A stretch of 64,000 nucleotides of DNA from Verrucomicrobiaceae bacterium. GTDB lineage: Bacteria > Verrucomicrobiota > Verrucomicrobiia > Verrucomicrobiales > Verrucomicrobiaceae. Positions within the stretch are counted from its first letter, which is position 1; the number at the start of each line of letters is the position of its first letter. The DNA lies in the NCBI GenBank assembly GCA_024232965.1, contig JACKQF010000010.1, forward strand, positions 49,111 through 113,110. The letters run 5' to 3'. Shown here in pieces: positions 7,225-15,452 of this stretch. Under the pieces are notes generated by a model. The model worked only from the letters and a program-made list of their open reading frames with translations. It did no database searches and had not been told where the DNA came from. Both the position numbers and the translations under genes were made by a program.

Positions 7225-8148
7225 ATGCAGACCCGCCCAATCACCTCCGCAGACCTTCGCAGTTCCGTCATCGCCGTCCCCCCGCTGTGCCGCAAGGCGG
7301 ACCTGACGCTGGCTGATGAAGAGAATACCAAGCTCATCCGCCACATGGAGGCCGGCGGCATCCGCACGCTGCTGTATGGTGGCAATGCCAATCTCTACAA
7401 CATCGCGCCATCGGAGTTTCCAAAGCTGCTTGAGTATCTGGCCTCGGCAGCTGCGGCTGATACGCTGGTCGTTCCTTCGGTCGGACCTCTTTACGGCAAT
7501 ATTATCGATCAGGCAGCGATGCTGCGGGAGTTTCAGTTCCCGACGGCAATGATCCTGCCGACGCTGTTCCCCTCCAAACCGGCAGGCGTCGCGATCGCGG
7601 TGCGGCATTTCGTGGAGCGCAGCGGCATCCCAGCGGTTCTCTACATCAAGGAAGAAGGCTACGTGACACCCGAGATCGCGGCTGAACTTGTGAACGACGG
7701 GCTTATCTCCTGGATCAAATACGCCATCGTGCGCAAGGATCCAAAGGAAGACGCCTTCCTCAGCAAGCTGATCGAACTCGTCAACCCAGACATGATCGTC
7801 AGCGGCATCGGCGAGCAACCGGCTATCGTTCACACACAGGATTTTGGTCTGGCAGGATTCACCGCCGGCTGCGTCTGCGTCGCCCCAGCGATCTCCGCCG
7901 CCATGCTGCGCGCCATCACTGCGGGTGATCTGGCTGAGGCGGATCGTCTGCGCCAAATCTGCCTGCCACTGGAAGATCTGCGCAATGCCCATAGCCCGAT
8001 CCAGGTGCTGCACCATGCGGTCGCGCTGGCAGGCATCGCGGACACGGGTCCCTTCCTGCCATTGCTGACAGAGCTCCCTGCAGACTTGCTGCCACCGATC
8101 GCCGCTGCGGCCCAGGCGTTGCTGGCTGCGAACAATGCTCTGGCATAA
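7225..8148 (+). CDS. Dihydrodipicolinate synthase / N-acetylneuraminate lyase family aldolase
   Basis: A 307-aa class I aldolase-type TIM barrel of the DapA/NanA superfamily. The expected Schiff-base lysine lies in ISWIKYAIVRKD, in the DapA position, and a catalytic-type tyrosine is in AVLYIKEEGY. The ATG at 7225 is chosen over an upstream in-frame ATG at 7102 that overlaps the regulator gene. Family members act on sugar acids, hydroxyproline derivatives or aspartate semialdehyde. The glycine-rich substrate motif is divergent, so a catabolic aldolase is more likely than the lysine-biosynthesis enzyme. The exact substrate cannot be told. Confidence 0.75.
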   Translation: MQTRPITSADLRSSVIAVPPLCRKADLTLADEENTKLIRHMEAGGIRTLLYGGNANLYNIAPSEFPKLLEYLASAAAADTLVVPSVGPLYGNIIDQAAMLREFQFPTAMILPTLFPSKPAGVAIAVRHFVERSGIPAVLYIKEEGYVTPEIAAELVNDGLISWIKYAIVRKDPKEDAFLSKLIELVNPDMIVSGIGEQPAIVHTQDFGLAGFTAGCVCVAPAISAAMLRAITAGDLAEADRLRQICLPLEDLRNAHSPIQVLHHAVALAGIADTGPFLPLLTELPADLLPPIAAAAQALLAANNALA

Positions 8149-8200
8149 CACCGACATTTTTTGCGCATCCAAGAGCTGCGGCTGGGGTTCATGATTCGTC

Positions 8201-8992
8201 ATGCCCAACCGCATCCTATCCCTGCTCTTCGTTTTCCTCGGCACCTCGTCCTACGCAGAGGAGGCGCTGATCCAGCGCGAATGGGTGATCGACGGGGTGA
8301 AGCGGCAGGCGCTGGTCTGTGTACCTGCGACGGCCAAAGAAAAGCCTGCGCCTCTGGTCTTCGGCTTTCACGGGCATGGCGGGAACATGGCGAACTCTGC
8401 CCGCAGCTACCACGTCCACAGCTTATGGCCAGAGGCCATCGTGGTCTATCCACAGGGGCTGAACACGCCGGGTCGGCTCACCGATCCAGAGGGGAAAAAG
8501 CCGGGCTGGCAGAGCAATGTGGGCGATCAGGGAGATCGCGATCTGAAGTTCTTCGATGCCATGCTGGCCAGCATGCGGGGTGAATACAAAGTCGATGACG
8601 CTCGCATTTATTCCACCGGGCACTCGAACGGCGGTGGCTTCACCTACTTGCTCTGGGCAGCGCGGGGCGATCAGTTTGCGGCGTTTGCGCCTTCCGCATC
8701 GGCCGCCTCCCGCACCCGAGATCAACTCAAGCCCAAGCCGGTGCTGCATGTCGCCGGGGAGAATGATCCGCTGGTCAAGTTCGCCTGGCAAGAGGCACAG
8801 ATCAAAGCCCTGATCACCCTGAATCAATGTGGCGCCAGTCAAGCGTGGGAACTGGATCGCAACTGCAGCTATTACCCGTCGAAGATCGGCTGTCCGGTGA
8901 TCACCGCAATCCATCCAGGCACCCACTCTTATCCCAAAGAGGCGCCGGAGGTCATCGTGAAGTTCTTCAAGAGCCAGAGCAAGCAGCCCTGA
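8201..8992 (+). CDS. Secreted feruloyl-esterase / PHB-depolymerase-like hydrolase
   Basis: A 263-aa protein with a cleavable signal peptide (about residues 1-19, ending SSYA). It has the alpha/beta-hydrolase triad of the LpqC/poly(3-hydroxybutyrate) depolymerase and CE1 esterase group: Ser142 in GHSNGGG, Asp190 in AGENDPLV and His243 in PGTHSYP. The oxyanion-hole region FGFHGHGGN is also present. It would work in the periplasm or outside the cell on esters of plant polymers or polyesters. It follows the DapA-like gene by 52 bp and may be co-transcribed. Confidence 0.8.
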   Translation: MPNRILSLLFVFLGTSSYAEEALIQREWVIDGVKRQALVCVPATAKEKPAPLVFGFHGHGGNMANSARSYHVHSLWPEAIVVYPQGLNTPGRLTDPEGKKPGWQSNVGDQGDRDLKFFDAMLASMRGEYKVDDARIYSTGHSNGGGFTYLLWAARGDQFAAFAPSASAASRTRDQLKPKPVLHVAGENDPLVKFAWQEAQIKALITLNQCGASQAWELDRNCSYYPSKIGCPVITAIHPGTHSYPKEAPEVIVKFFKSQSKQP

Positions 8993-9005
8993 TCGCTCCC
9001 TCCGT

Positions 9006-9047
9006 GCAAAAAGAAGGCGCGGGAAAGGATCTCTCCCTCCCCGCGCC
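9006..9047 (-). terminator. Rho-independent terminator of the hsp20 genes
   Basis: GGCGCGGG (9016-9023) pairs with CCCGCGCC (9040-9047). On the minus strand the stem is followed by TTCTTTTTG. It lies just past the stop of the minus-strand hsp20 gene and between convergent genes, so it may also slow plus-strand transcription. Confidence 0.7.
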
Positions 9048-9075
9048 TCGTGGATTATGGACCCGGTGTCGGACC

Positions 9076-9468
9076 TTACTGGATCTCGATCCGGCGTGGT
9101 TTGGCGGCTTCTTTGACGGGCATCTTAACCCTCAGGATGCCGTCCTCGATCGTTGCCGTCAGCTTGTCCTCTTCGACCGGTGTATTCAGCTTCAGGCGAA
9201 GCACGAAGGGCAGGTCAGAGAGTTCGCGATGCAGCGACTTCACGTCGGGCGACGCGTTTTTGGGGCGCTCGCCCCGGATACTGAGGACCTCGTTTTCGAG
9301 ATCAATGGTCACGCCTGACTTCGGCACGCCGGGCATCTCGATGCGGACTTCGTAGGCTTCGGGACTGCCCTCGACGCTGTAGCGCGGTTTGCGGGCGGAT
9401 TCATCGACGCCGCAGGTCGGTGCGGCTTGGCGGGTTGCAGTGGCAGGGGTGCAGCAGTTGGTGTTCAT
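9076..9468 (-). CDS. Small heat shock protein, Hsp20 family
   Basis: A 130-aa alpha-crystallin-type chaperone that holds unfolding proteins. The domain spans about residues 30-125, with VRIEMPGVPKSGVTIDLENEVLSIRGER near the start and the GxLxVKMP ending (GILRVKMP). The N-terminus is short and contains paired cysteines (NCCTPA, CGV), which is unusual for the family. It is the second gene of a pair, 46 bp downstream of another hsp20, and ends at a strong terminator. Confidence 0.88.
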   Translation of the reverse strand: MNTNCCTPATATRQAAPTCGVDESARKPRYSVEGSPEAYEVRIEMPGVPKSGVTIDLENEVLSIRGERPKNASPDVKSLHRELSDLPFVLRLKLNTPVEEDKLTATIEDGILRVKMPVKEAAKPRRIEIQ

Positions 9469-9514
9469 GATGGATGATGAGTCTATAGGTTGAGTTTGAA
9501 TCGCTGGGCGGCGG

Positions 9515-9952
9515 TTAGCCGACGGTAATGGTGCGGGGTTTGCGTTCCTCCTGCTTCGGTAGAGTGACCGTCAGCAGACCGTCCTCCAACTTGGCAGAAA
9601 TGGCGTCTGCCTGCACGGCCTCCGGCACAGAGATGGATCGTGTCAGGGTGAAGGACTGTTCGGCGTCGCCGTTCTTCTCCTTCTTTTCGACCGAGACGGT
9701 CAGGAGCCGATCATGGAGTTCCACCTTGGTGTCCTCCTTCTTGACCCCTGGGACCTCGAAGGTAGCAACGTAGTTGTTGGTGTCTTCGTGGACATCCGCA
9801 GCGAGTCGGCCAGTCACTGAGGCGGGGAGCATCTCGCCGAGCTGGCCAAAGAACTGGCCTAGAGCTGGGACTCCCGCAAAAGGATGACGCAGCCATTGGT
9901 CAAAATCGGAGACACTGCCGAGGACGGATGGATTGAATCGTGTGAGTTTCAT
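9515..9952 (-). CDS. Small heat shock protein, Hsp20 family
   Basis: A 145-aa Hsp20. The start MKLTRFNPSV at 9952 was chosen; the open frame continues upstream but that part is not protein-like. The alpha-crystallin domain covers about residues 45-145 with ATFEVPGVKKEDTKVELHD, and closes with the GLLTVTLPK motif and a short tail. It is the first gene of the hsp20 pair. The two are different enough to be old paralogues that may form mixed oligomers. Confidence 0.9.
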   Translation of the reverse strand: MKLTRFNPSVLGSVSDFDQWLRHPFAGVPALGQFFGQLGEMLPASVTGRLAADVHEDTNNYVATFEVPGVKKEDTKVELHDRLLTVSVEKKEKNGDAEQSFTLTRSISVPEAVQADAISAKLEDGLLTVTLPKQEERKPRTITVG

Positions 9953-10127
9953 GGGATTTGGTTTGATGGTTTGGATTGGTTTTTGAAGTTGAGATCGTGG
10001 AGATCTATTCAGGCCACCGAGTGTGCATCGGACGTGCCAAATGTCGTCGATGGTGCTACAATGCCCGTAAATACAGGATTGCAGCAATTTGAGCTCATGT
10101 TTTGGCATTGGCCATAAGTGCAAAAAT

Positions 10128-10167
10128 GGCACTAATGGAGAAACATTGACGCGGAAAGATTAGTGCC
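10128..10167. promoter_or_regulatory. Inverted repeat in the hsp20/sanA divergent spacer
   Basis: GGCACTAAT (10128-10136) and ATTAGTGCC (10159-10167) are a perfect 9-bp inverted repeat separated by 22 bp. It lies between the divergent hsp20 and SanA-like genes. It resembles a heat-shock operator in placement but not in sequence: the CIRCE consensus is TTAGCACTC-N9-GAGTGCTAA. The rest of 9953-10233 shows no gene. Confidence 0.4.
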
Positions 10168-10233
10168 CTTATGACGCTTCATCCCGCTACTTGACCAGTC
10201 GGTTCCGGCCCCATAGACTAAGCCTCAATTCCG

Positions 10234-10929
10234 ATGTCCCGCTGCCTGACCATCCTTGGAGACCTTTGCCGTCGCTGGTGGCGGCGCGGCTTGTTGGTCG
10301 GTGTAGGGCTGGCCATCACCACTGCTGGAGTGATCGCCTTCTGTCACTATCGGGTGCTTGGTGTGGCTGAGGGCCGTTGTTACGACCGGCTGGATGCCGT
10401 CCCCAGTGGGAGCGTGGCACTGGTGTTAGGCTGCTCGAAGTATGTGGCAGGACATCGGCCGAATCGATTTTTCAATACCCGCATTCAAGCCGCGACAGAA
10501 CTCTATCGGGCGGGGAAGGTTCGCGCGCTGATCGTCAGCGGTGACAATTCCACCAAGAGTTATGACGAGCCCTCAGACATGAAAGAGGCGCTCGTCGCGG
10601 CAGGAGTGCCTGAGGCGGCCATCTACTGCGACTATGCGGGCTTCCGCACCTTCGACTCTGTCATTCGGGCGCAAAAGATCTTTGGCCAGACGCAGCTTGT
10701 GATCGTGTCCCAGCGCTTTCATAACGAGAGGGCGGTGTATCTGGCGCAGAAGCTGGGCATTAACGCCAGCGGCTACAATGCAAAGGCGATTGCCACCCGA
10801 TCCGCACCAATGACCTACGCACGCGAATGGCTCGCGCGCGTGGCGGCGGTGCTAGACGCAGAGATATGGAAAGCCAAACCCAAGTTCCTGGGTCCGGAGA
10901 TCAAGATCGCAGCAGCGACTAAGCCTTAG
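10234..10929 (+). CDS. SanA/YdcF-like DUF218 membrane protein
   Basis: A 231-aa protein with one N-terminal transmembrane helix (about residues 18-38) and a periplasmic DUF218 domain. The domain shows the family order ALVLGCSK, TRIQAATELYRAGKVRALIVSGDN, the EPSDMKEALVAAGVP block and VSQRFHNERA. SanA in enteric bacteria affects envelope permeability to vancomycin at high temperature; the biochemical role is unknown. The 3' end overlaps the convergent sigma factor gene by 11 bp. A paralogue lies at 49026-49610. Confidence 0.85.
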   Translation: MSRCLTILGDLCRRWWRRGLLVGVGLAITTAGVIAFCHYRVLGVAEGRCYDRLDAVPSGSVALVLGCSKYVAGHRPNRFFNTRIQAATELYRAGKVRALIVSGDNSTKSYDEPSDMKEALVAAGVPEAAIYCDYAGFRTFDSVIRAQKIFGQTQLVIVSQRFHNERAVYLAQKLGINASGYNAKAIATRSAPMTYAREWLARVAAVLDAEIWKAKPKFLGPEIKIAAATKP

Positions 10930-11818
10930 CGGCCTTGTCTTCAGCGGACTTTTTCTTCTTCTTGCCACCGGCGTTGCGGAGCGCCTTTGGAATCGGATCT
11001 TCCTTCTTCTGCAGCGCGCGGCGCAGCTTCCGAAGGGCGATGTTCTGGAGCTGGCGGATACGCTCGCGCGTGACGCCGAATTCCTGACCAACTTCTTCCA
11101 AGGTGCGCGGCTTTTGACCATTCAGGCCAAAGCGTGCATCGATGATTTTTCGCTCGCGCTCATCCAGAACCGTCAGCAAGCCATCGAGCTGGCTGTGCAT
11201 GTTCTTGTGGCTGAGGAGCTCAAAAGGCGTCTGGGCACTCTCATCGCCGACGATTTCACCGAACTCGGTGCTGTCATCATCGCTGATCGGTGCGTCCAGG
11301 GAAGCAGGGCGCATGGAAGCGACCTTGAGCTGAGAAAGCTTGGCGCGATCGATGCCGATTTCTTCGGAGAGTTCGTCATCGGTCGGTTCGCGGCCCAGTT
11401 CTTCGGACATGGACATCGCAACGCGACGCATCTTGCTGATCTTGTCCACCATGTGGACAGGGAGGCGGATGGTCTTGGACTGGTTGGCGAGGGCGCGCTT
11501 GATGGATTGTTTGATCCACCAGGCAGCATAGGTGGAGAGTTTGCCGCCCTTGTTGGGGTCAAAACGCTCCACGGCTTTCATCAGGCCGATGTTTCCTTCA
11601 GAAATCAAATCAAGAAGAGGCAATCCGTAGTTGGCGTAATCCTGCGCGATCTTCACGACCAGGCGCAAGTTAGCGCGGATCATGTGCGAGCGTGCCTCAG
11701 GGTCACCGCGCTTGATCCGTTCAGCGAGCTCGACCTCCTGGTCGGGGGTCAGCAAGTCAGTCTTGCCGATCTCCCGAAGGTAGATCTTGATGCCGCCATC
11801 GAGTTCCATGTTAGACAT
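10919..11818 (-). CDS. RNA polymerase sigma factor, sigma-70 family (RpoD/RpoS-like)
   Basis: A 299-aa sigma factor. Region 1.2 begins at residue 10 (IKIYLREIGKTDLLT), followed by region 2 with the core-binding helix and the -10 recognition segment STYAAWWIKQSIKRAL, region 3 (RLPVHM onwards) and region 4 with ERERKIIDARFGL and GVTRERIRQLQ. It lacks the acidic region 1.1 and the large insertion of classical RpoD, so it has the size of a group 2 factor or a compact primary sigma. The C-terminus ends in a lysine-rich tail (GGKKKKKS). It ends convergent to and overlapping the SanA-like gene. Confidence 0.9.
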   Translation of the reverse strand: MSNMELDGGIKIYLREIGKTDLLTPDQEVELAERIKRGDPEARSHMIRANLRLVVKIAQDYANYGLPLLDLISEGNIGLMKAVERFDPNKGGKLSTYAAWWIKQSIKRALANQSKTIRLPVHMVDKISKMRRVAMSMSEELGREPTDDELSEEIGIDRAKLSQLKVASMRPASLDAPISDDDSTEFGEIVGDESAQTPFELLSHKNMHSQLDGLLTVLDERERKIIDARFGLNGQKPRTLEEVGQEFGVTRERIRQLQNIALRKLRRALQKKEDPIPKALRNAGGKKKKKSAEDKAAKA

Positions 11819-12241
11819 TTGGTAGTTGGGTCAGAAAGTAAAAGAGCTTCGTCCCCACATCATTACATCAGTGGAGAACCTGTTCTTACGCTATGATTAC
11901 CGATTTTCTTCCGGAAAGTTGCAGCAATTTTGCTGCCAAGTTTTGGTTGGGGAAGAAAAAGGGCCAATCATTGGGCTCAAGATGGTCCGGACGAATATCG
12001 CAACCGTTGAACTTGATTGGAGAGGGCAAGTCAATAAAAAAAGCTGAGTTTTCAGATTTGTGATGAATTTTTGGGCTGTTTTGGGCGAAGTTTATCCCTG
12101 ACCACATGCATTAAGTCTGTCAGCGACACTCATTCCCACTAGAGTATATAGGCAATTGAGCGCCAATTGTGACACTATTTCGTCAGAAATTCGCAAAAAC
12201 CCCTGAATTCGGGATCACTGAGCGAAGGGGAGCCCAAAAAC
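11819..12241. other. Gene-free spacer upstream of the sigma factor gene
   Basis: A 423-bp, comparatively AT-rich stretch between the sigma factor start and the fumarase stop, both on the minus strand. It probably contains the sigma factor promoter and a long leader. On the minus strand TTGACT near 12033-12028 is a possible -35 box, without a good -10. CACTGAG and CTCAGTG form a small hairpin around the fumarase stop codon. I found no RNA gene with certainty. Confidence 0.4.
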
Positions 12242-13882
12242 TCAGTGCGGTATGCTGCAGCCGGGGCCGACGGTTTCAAAGAAATCCGTTCCCTTGTCAT
12301 CGATCAGAATGAAAGCCGGGAAGTCCTGGACTTCGATCTTCCAAATCGCTTCCATTCCGAGTTCGGCAAATTCGACCACTTCGACTTTCTTGATGTTTTC
12401 CTTGGCCAGAATGGCTGCTGGTCCGCCAATGCTGCCAAGGTAGAATCCACCGTGCTTTTTGCAGGCCTCGGTGACTTGTTTCCCGCGATTGCCTTTGGCG
12501 ATCATGACCATGCTGCCGCCGTGGCTCTGGAATAGGTCCACATAACTGTCCATGCGACCCGCTGTCGTGGGGCCAAAACTTCCGCTTGGCATCCCGGCTG
12601 GGGTCTTGGCTGGGCCTGCGTAATAGACGGGATGCGCCTTGAAGTAGTCTGGCAGGGCCTCGCCAGCGTCAAGGCGCTCTTTGAGCTTCGCGTGGGCGAT
12701 ATCCCGAGCGACGATGATCGGGCCATTGAGCAGGAGCCGTGTCGTCACGGGATATTGGCTCAGTTCTTCCCGAATGGCCGCCATCGGCTTATTCAGGTCG
12801 ATCCGCACAGCGGCGGTGTCTTTGCGATGGCGCAGCTCTACGGGGATGTATTGCAGCGGGTTGGTCTCCAGTTGTTCAATGAAGATGCCGTCCCGGGTAA
12901 TCTTTCCTTTAGCCTGGCGGTCGGCGGAGCAGGAGACCCCAATGCCGATGGGGAGAGAGGCTCCATGTCGTGGGAGCCGGATCACGCGCACGTCCAGTGC
13001 GAAGTATTTGCCACCAAACTGTGCCCCGATCCCGCAAGTGCGGGCAGCTTCCAGCATCTGGGCCTCTAGTTCCACATCGCGAAAGGCGCGGCCGTGTTCG
13101 TTCCCGGTGGTGGGCAGGTTGTCGTAGTATTTGGTGGAGGCCAGCTTTACGTGCTTCATCGTCGCCTCTGCGGAGGTGCCGCCGATGATGAAGGTCAGGT
13201 GATATGGTGGACAAGCTGCGGTGCCTAGCGTGACCATTTTTTCCGTCAGGAACTTCACGATTCCCTTGGGATTCAGGACCGCGCGGGTCTCCTGGTAGAG
13301 GAAGGCTTTGTTGGCAGAGCCGCCGCCTTTGGCGATGAAGAGGAACTTGTACGCATCGCCGTCGGTGGCGTAGATATCGAGCTGGGCCGGTAGATTGGTG
13401 CCGGTGTTTTTCTCGGTAAACATGTCCAGCGGTGCGTTCTGGGAGTAGCGCAGATTGTTTTCCGTGTAGGCCTGATACACGCCCTTCGATAAAGCGCTCT
13501 CATCACCACCGCCGGTCCACACTTGCTGCCCCTTCTTGCCCAAGATGATGGCGGTGCCGGTGTCCTGGCAAAAAGGCAACAGGCCAGCGGAGGCGACATC
13601 GCCATTCTTCAGCAAGGTCAGGGCGACCATGCGGTCGTTTTCAGAGGCCTCCGGGTCGTCGAGGATCGCAGCGACTTGTTTGAGGTGCTTCGGGCGCAGG
13701 AAAAAATTGATGTCGTGAAAAGCCTGGTTTGCCAACAAGGTCAGCGCCTCGGGCTGCACGACCAGGACCTCTTTGCCGTCAAATTGCGCTGTGGAAACGT
13801 GCTCCTTGGTCAGCAGACGATACTCTGTGTCGTCGGTTCCGAGTTCAAGGAGTTCCTGGTAATGAAAAGCGGGCGTGGGCAT
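12242..13882 (-). CDS. Class I fumarate hydratase
   Basis: Catalyses fumarate plus water to (S)-malate in the TCA cycle with an oxygen-sensitive [4Fe-4S] cluster. The 546-aa protein is full length and keeps three cysteines at 105 (PFCQDTG), 224 (TAACPP) and 318 (GVSCSA), the same positions as the cluster ligands of E. coli FumA. The C-terminal beta-domain contains PAGMPSGSFGPTTAGRMDSYV, typical of this class. It is single-standing; the next gene upstream on the same strand is a sulfatase. Confidence 0.95.
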   Translation of the reverse strand: MPTPAFHYQELLELGTDDTEYRLLTKEHVSTAQFDGKEVLVVQPEALTLLANQAFHDINFFLRPKHLKQVAAILDDPEASENDRMVALTLLKNGDVASAGLLPFCQDTGTAIILGKKGQQVWTGGGDESALSKGVYQAYTENNLRYSQNAPLDMFTEKNTGTNLPAQLDIYATDGDAYKFLFIAKGGGSANKAFLYQETRAVLNPKGIVKFLTEKMVTLGTAACPPYHLTFIIGGTSAEATMKHVKLASTKYYDNLPTTGNEHGRAFRDVELEAQMLEAARTCGIGAQFGGKYFALDVRVIRLPRHGASLPIGIGVSCSADRQAKGKITRDGIFIEQLETNPLQYIPVELRHRKDTAAVRIDLNKPMAAIREELSQYPVTTRLLLNGPIIVARDIAHAKLKERLDAGEALPDYFKAHPVYYAGPAKTPAGMPSGSFGPTTAGRMDSYVDLFQSHGGSMVMIAKGNRGKQVTEACKKHGGFYLGSIGGPAAILAKENIKKVEVVEFAELGMEAIWKIEVQDFPAFILIDDKGTDFFETVGPGCSIPH

Positions 13883-13963
13883 GGCGATAGGCTGCTAACT
13901 TGAAATGGGTTACGCCCCAGGGCAAAGGGAAAGGCTGCTCTTCTATTGCTTCTCAGGCGCTCC

Positions 13964-15412
13964 TCACGGTTTTGAGGCTGCGGCTTCTGCGCGCTTTTTG
14001 AAGGCCGAGAGGCTGCGATACGGAAAGGGCAATGGCGTTGAAGCGGGCATTTCATCCAGCACCTTCTGGAGTTGCTGCCGGGCTGCCGTTACCTCTGGGC
14101 TAGCGTCGGCAGACAAGGGGTGCTGCTCGGTGGGATCGGTTTGGAGGTCGTAGAGCTCGCCCTTGTGGTTCAGCTTGAACCGATGGTCACGCACCACGCG
14201 GTCGTCGGCGTAGTGATTGAAAATCCATTCCCTGGGCGGCTCGGCCTGACCGCGCAGGTAGGACGCCTGGGATTTGCCGTCGATCGTCACGCTTTTTGGG
14301 ATCGTGGCGCCGGCGAGATCACATACCGTCGGCAGGATGTCCGTAAAATCTGCCAGTGCTCCAGTGCGTCCGCCCGGGATCAGCGCTGGACTGTAGCCTA
14401 TCAGGACCACGTCCCCGCCGGCTTCGTTGATCTGGTAGAGCCCACCTTGAACGACACGCCCGTTGGCACGGGCGGACAGAGACTTTTCCGTGCCGTTGTC
14501 GGAGGCGATGATGACGATAGTTCGTTTCATCAGATCCAAGGTTTCCAGCTCACGGACCAGTTCGCCAACCTGCTTGTCGGCATAGCGCAGCATATCGCCA
14601 AAGGCTGCGTGTTCGTCGGCAGGCGGGTTGTCCTTGTTGTCGGGGGTTGAGACGACGTGTTCTTTGACGTTTTGGCCGTGCGTCAGCACCAACGGCGCGT
14701 AGAGGAGGAAGGGATGGTCTTTGTGTTTGCGGATGAAATCGATGCTAAACTTCTGGAAAACGTCCGGGCCAAAGGCACCCTCATGAGTCTGGCGCTCGCC
14801 CTTCGAATTCAGGGTCACCGGGTCCCAGTAGCGGCTTTCAATCTTGCGAGTCGCCTCGCTGAGGAAGACATGATCATTGTTTGCGATGGCCTCCTCGAAA
14901 GCCTTTTGAAAACCTGCGTCCGCCTTGTCTCGATCAATGCTTCCGGGCCAGACGAGGTATTCATTGAAGCCATGACGAGTGATTGCATCGGGCTCCGCGT
15001 AGAGGTTGTTCACCTGCCACTTGCCTGCCATCCCGGTCGCGTAGCCGGCGTCCCGCAGCAGCCGTGCAAACGTCACTTCCCGGTGGGGATCAAACCCGCC
15101 GCCGCTGTAGAGCGCCGCATCGTGATGCAAATACCAACCCGTGCGCAGTGGATAGCGGCCGGTCAAGATTTCCACGCGACTGGGACCGCAAACGGTGGTG
15201 GTATAGCAGTGGGAAAAACGCACCCCAGCGGCCGCCAATCGATCAATGTTCGGTGTGCAGTTTTCCTCGCTACCGTAGCAGCGAAACCACTCCTGCCCGA
15301 CATTGTCCAAGAGCAGAACGACGATGTTTGGCGGCGGAGCGGCAGTTTCTGCGGCAGGAAGAAGCGCACTGCCCAAGAGTGCCATTGCGGATACAATCAG
15401 TGTTGCCTTCAT
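13964..15412 (-). CDS. Secreted type I sulfatase
   Basis: A 482-aa sulfatase with a signal peptide (about residues 1-21, ending PAAE). The active-site motif is C75-G-P-S-R79, in which Cys75 is expected to be converted to formylglycine, followed by TGRYPLR. The distal metal-binding SDNG motif is present. The N-terminal metal motif reads L-D36-N37-V instead of the usual D-D, which may tune metal binding. The start at 15412 gives a good signal peptide; an in-frame start at 15448 adds twelve residues. It likely desulfates a polysaccharide in the periplasm or outside the cell. Reading ATG at 15412 is supported by the hydrophobic core directly after it. Confidence 0.85.
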   Translation of the reverse strand: MKATLIVSAMALLGSALLPAAETAAPPPNIVVLLLDNVGQEWFRCYGSEENCTPNIDRLAAAGVRFSHCYTTTVCGPSRVEILTGRYPLRTGWYLHHDAALYSGGGFDPHREVTFARLLRDAGYATGMAGKWQVNNLYAEPDAITRHGFNEYLVWPGSIDRDKADAGFQKAFEEAIANNDHVFLSEATRKIESRYWDPVTLNSKGERQTHEGAFGPDVFQKFSIDFIRKHKDHPFLLYAPLVLTHGQNVKEHVVSTPDNKDNPPADEHAAFGDMLRYADKQVGELVRELETLDLMKRTIVIIASDNGTEKSLSARANGRVVQGGLYQINEAGGDVVLIGYSPALIPGGRTGALADFTDILPTVCDLAGATIPKSVTIDGKSQASYLRGQAEPPREWIFNHYADDRVVRDHRFKLNHKGELYDLQTDPTEQHPLSADASPEVTAARQQLQKVLDEMPASTPLPFPYRSLSAFKKRAEAAASKP

Positions 15413-15452
15413 GCCCCGCAGCATGAGGGTTGCGGCGCGTGATGGCAAGCGT

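Noticed and set aside
10104..10136. TGGCAC and TTGGCA words resembling sigma-54 -24 elements upstream of hsp20
   Set aside because: No GC dinucleotide at the required distance follows in either orientation.
9953..10233. Possible CIRCE element for the hsp20 genes
   Set aside because: The inverted repeat found there does not match TTAGCACTC-N9-GAGTGCTAA in sequence or spacing.
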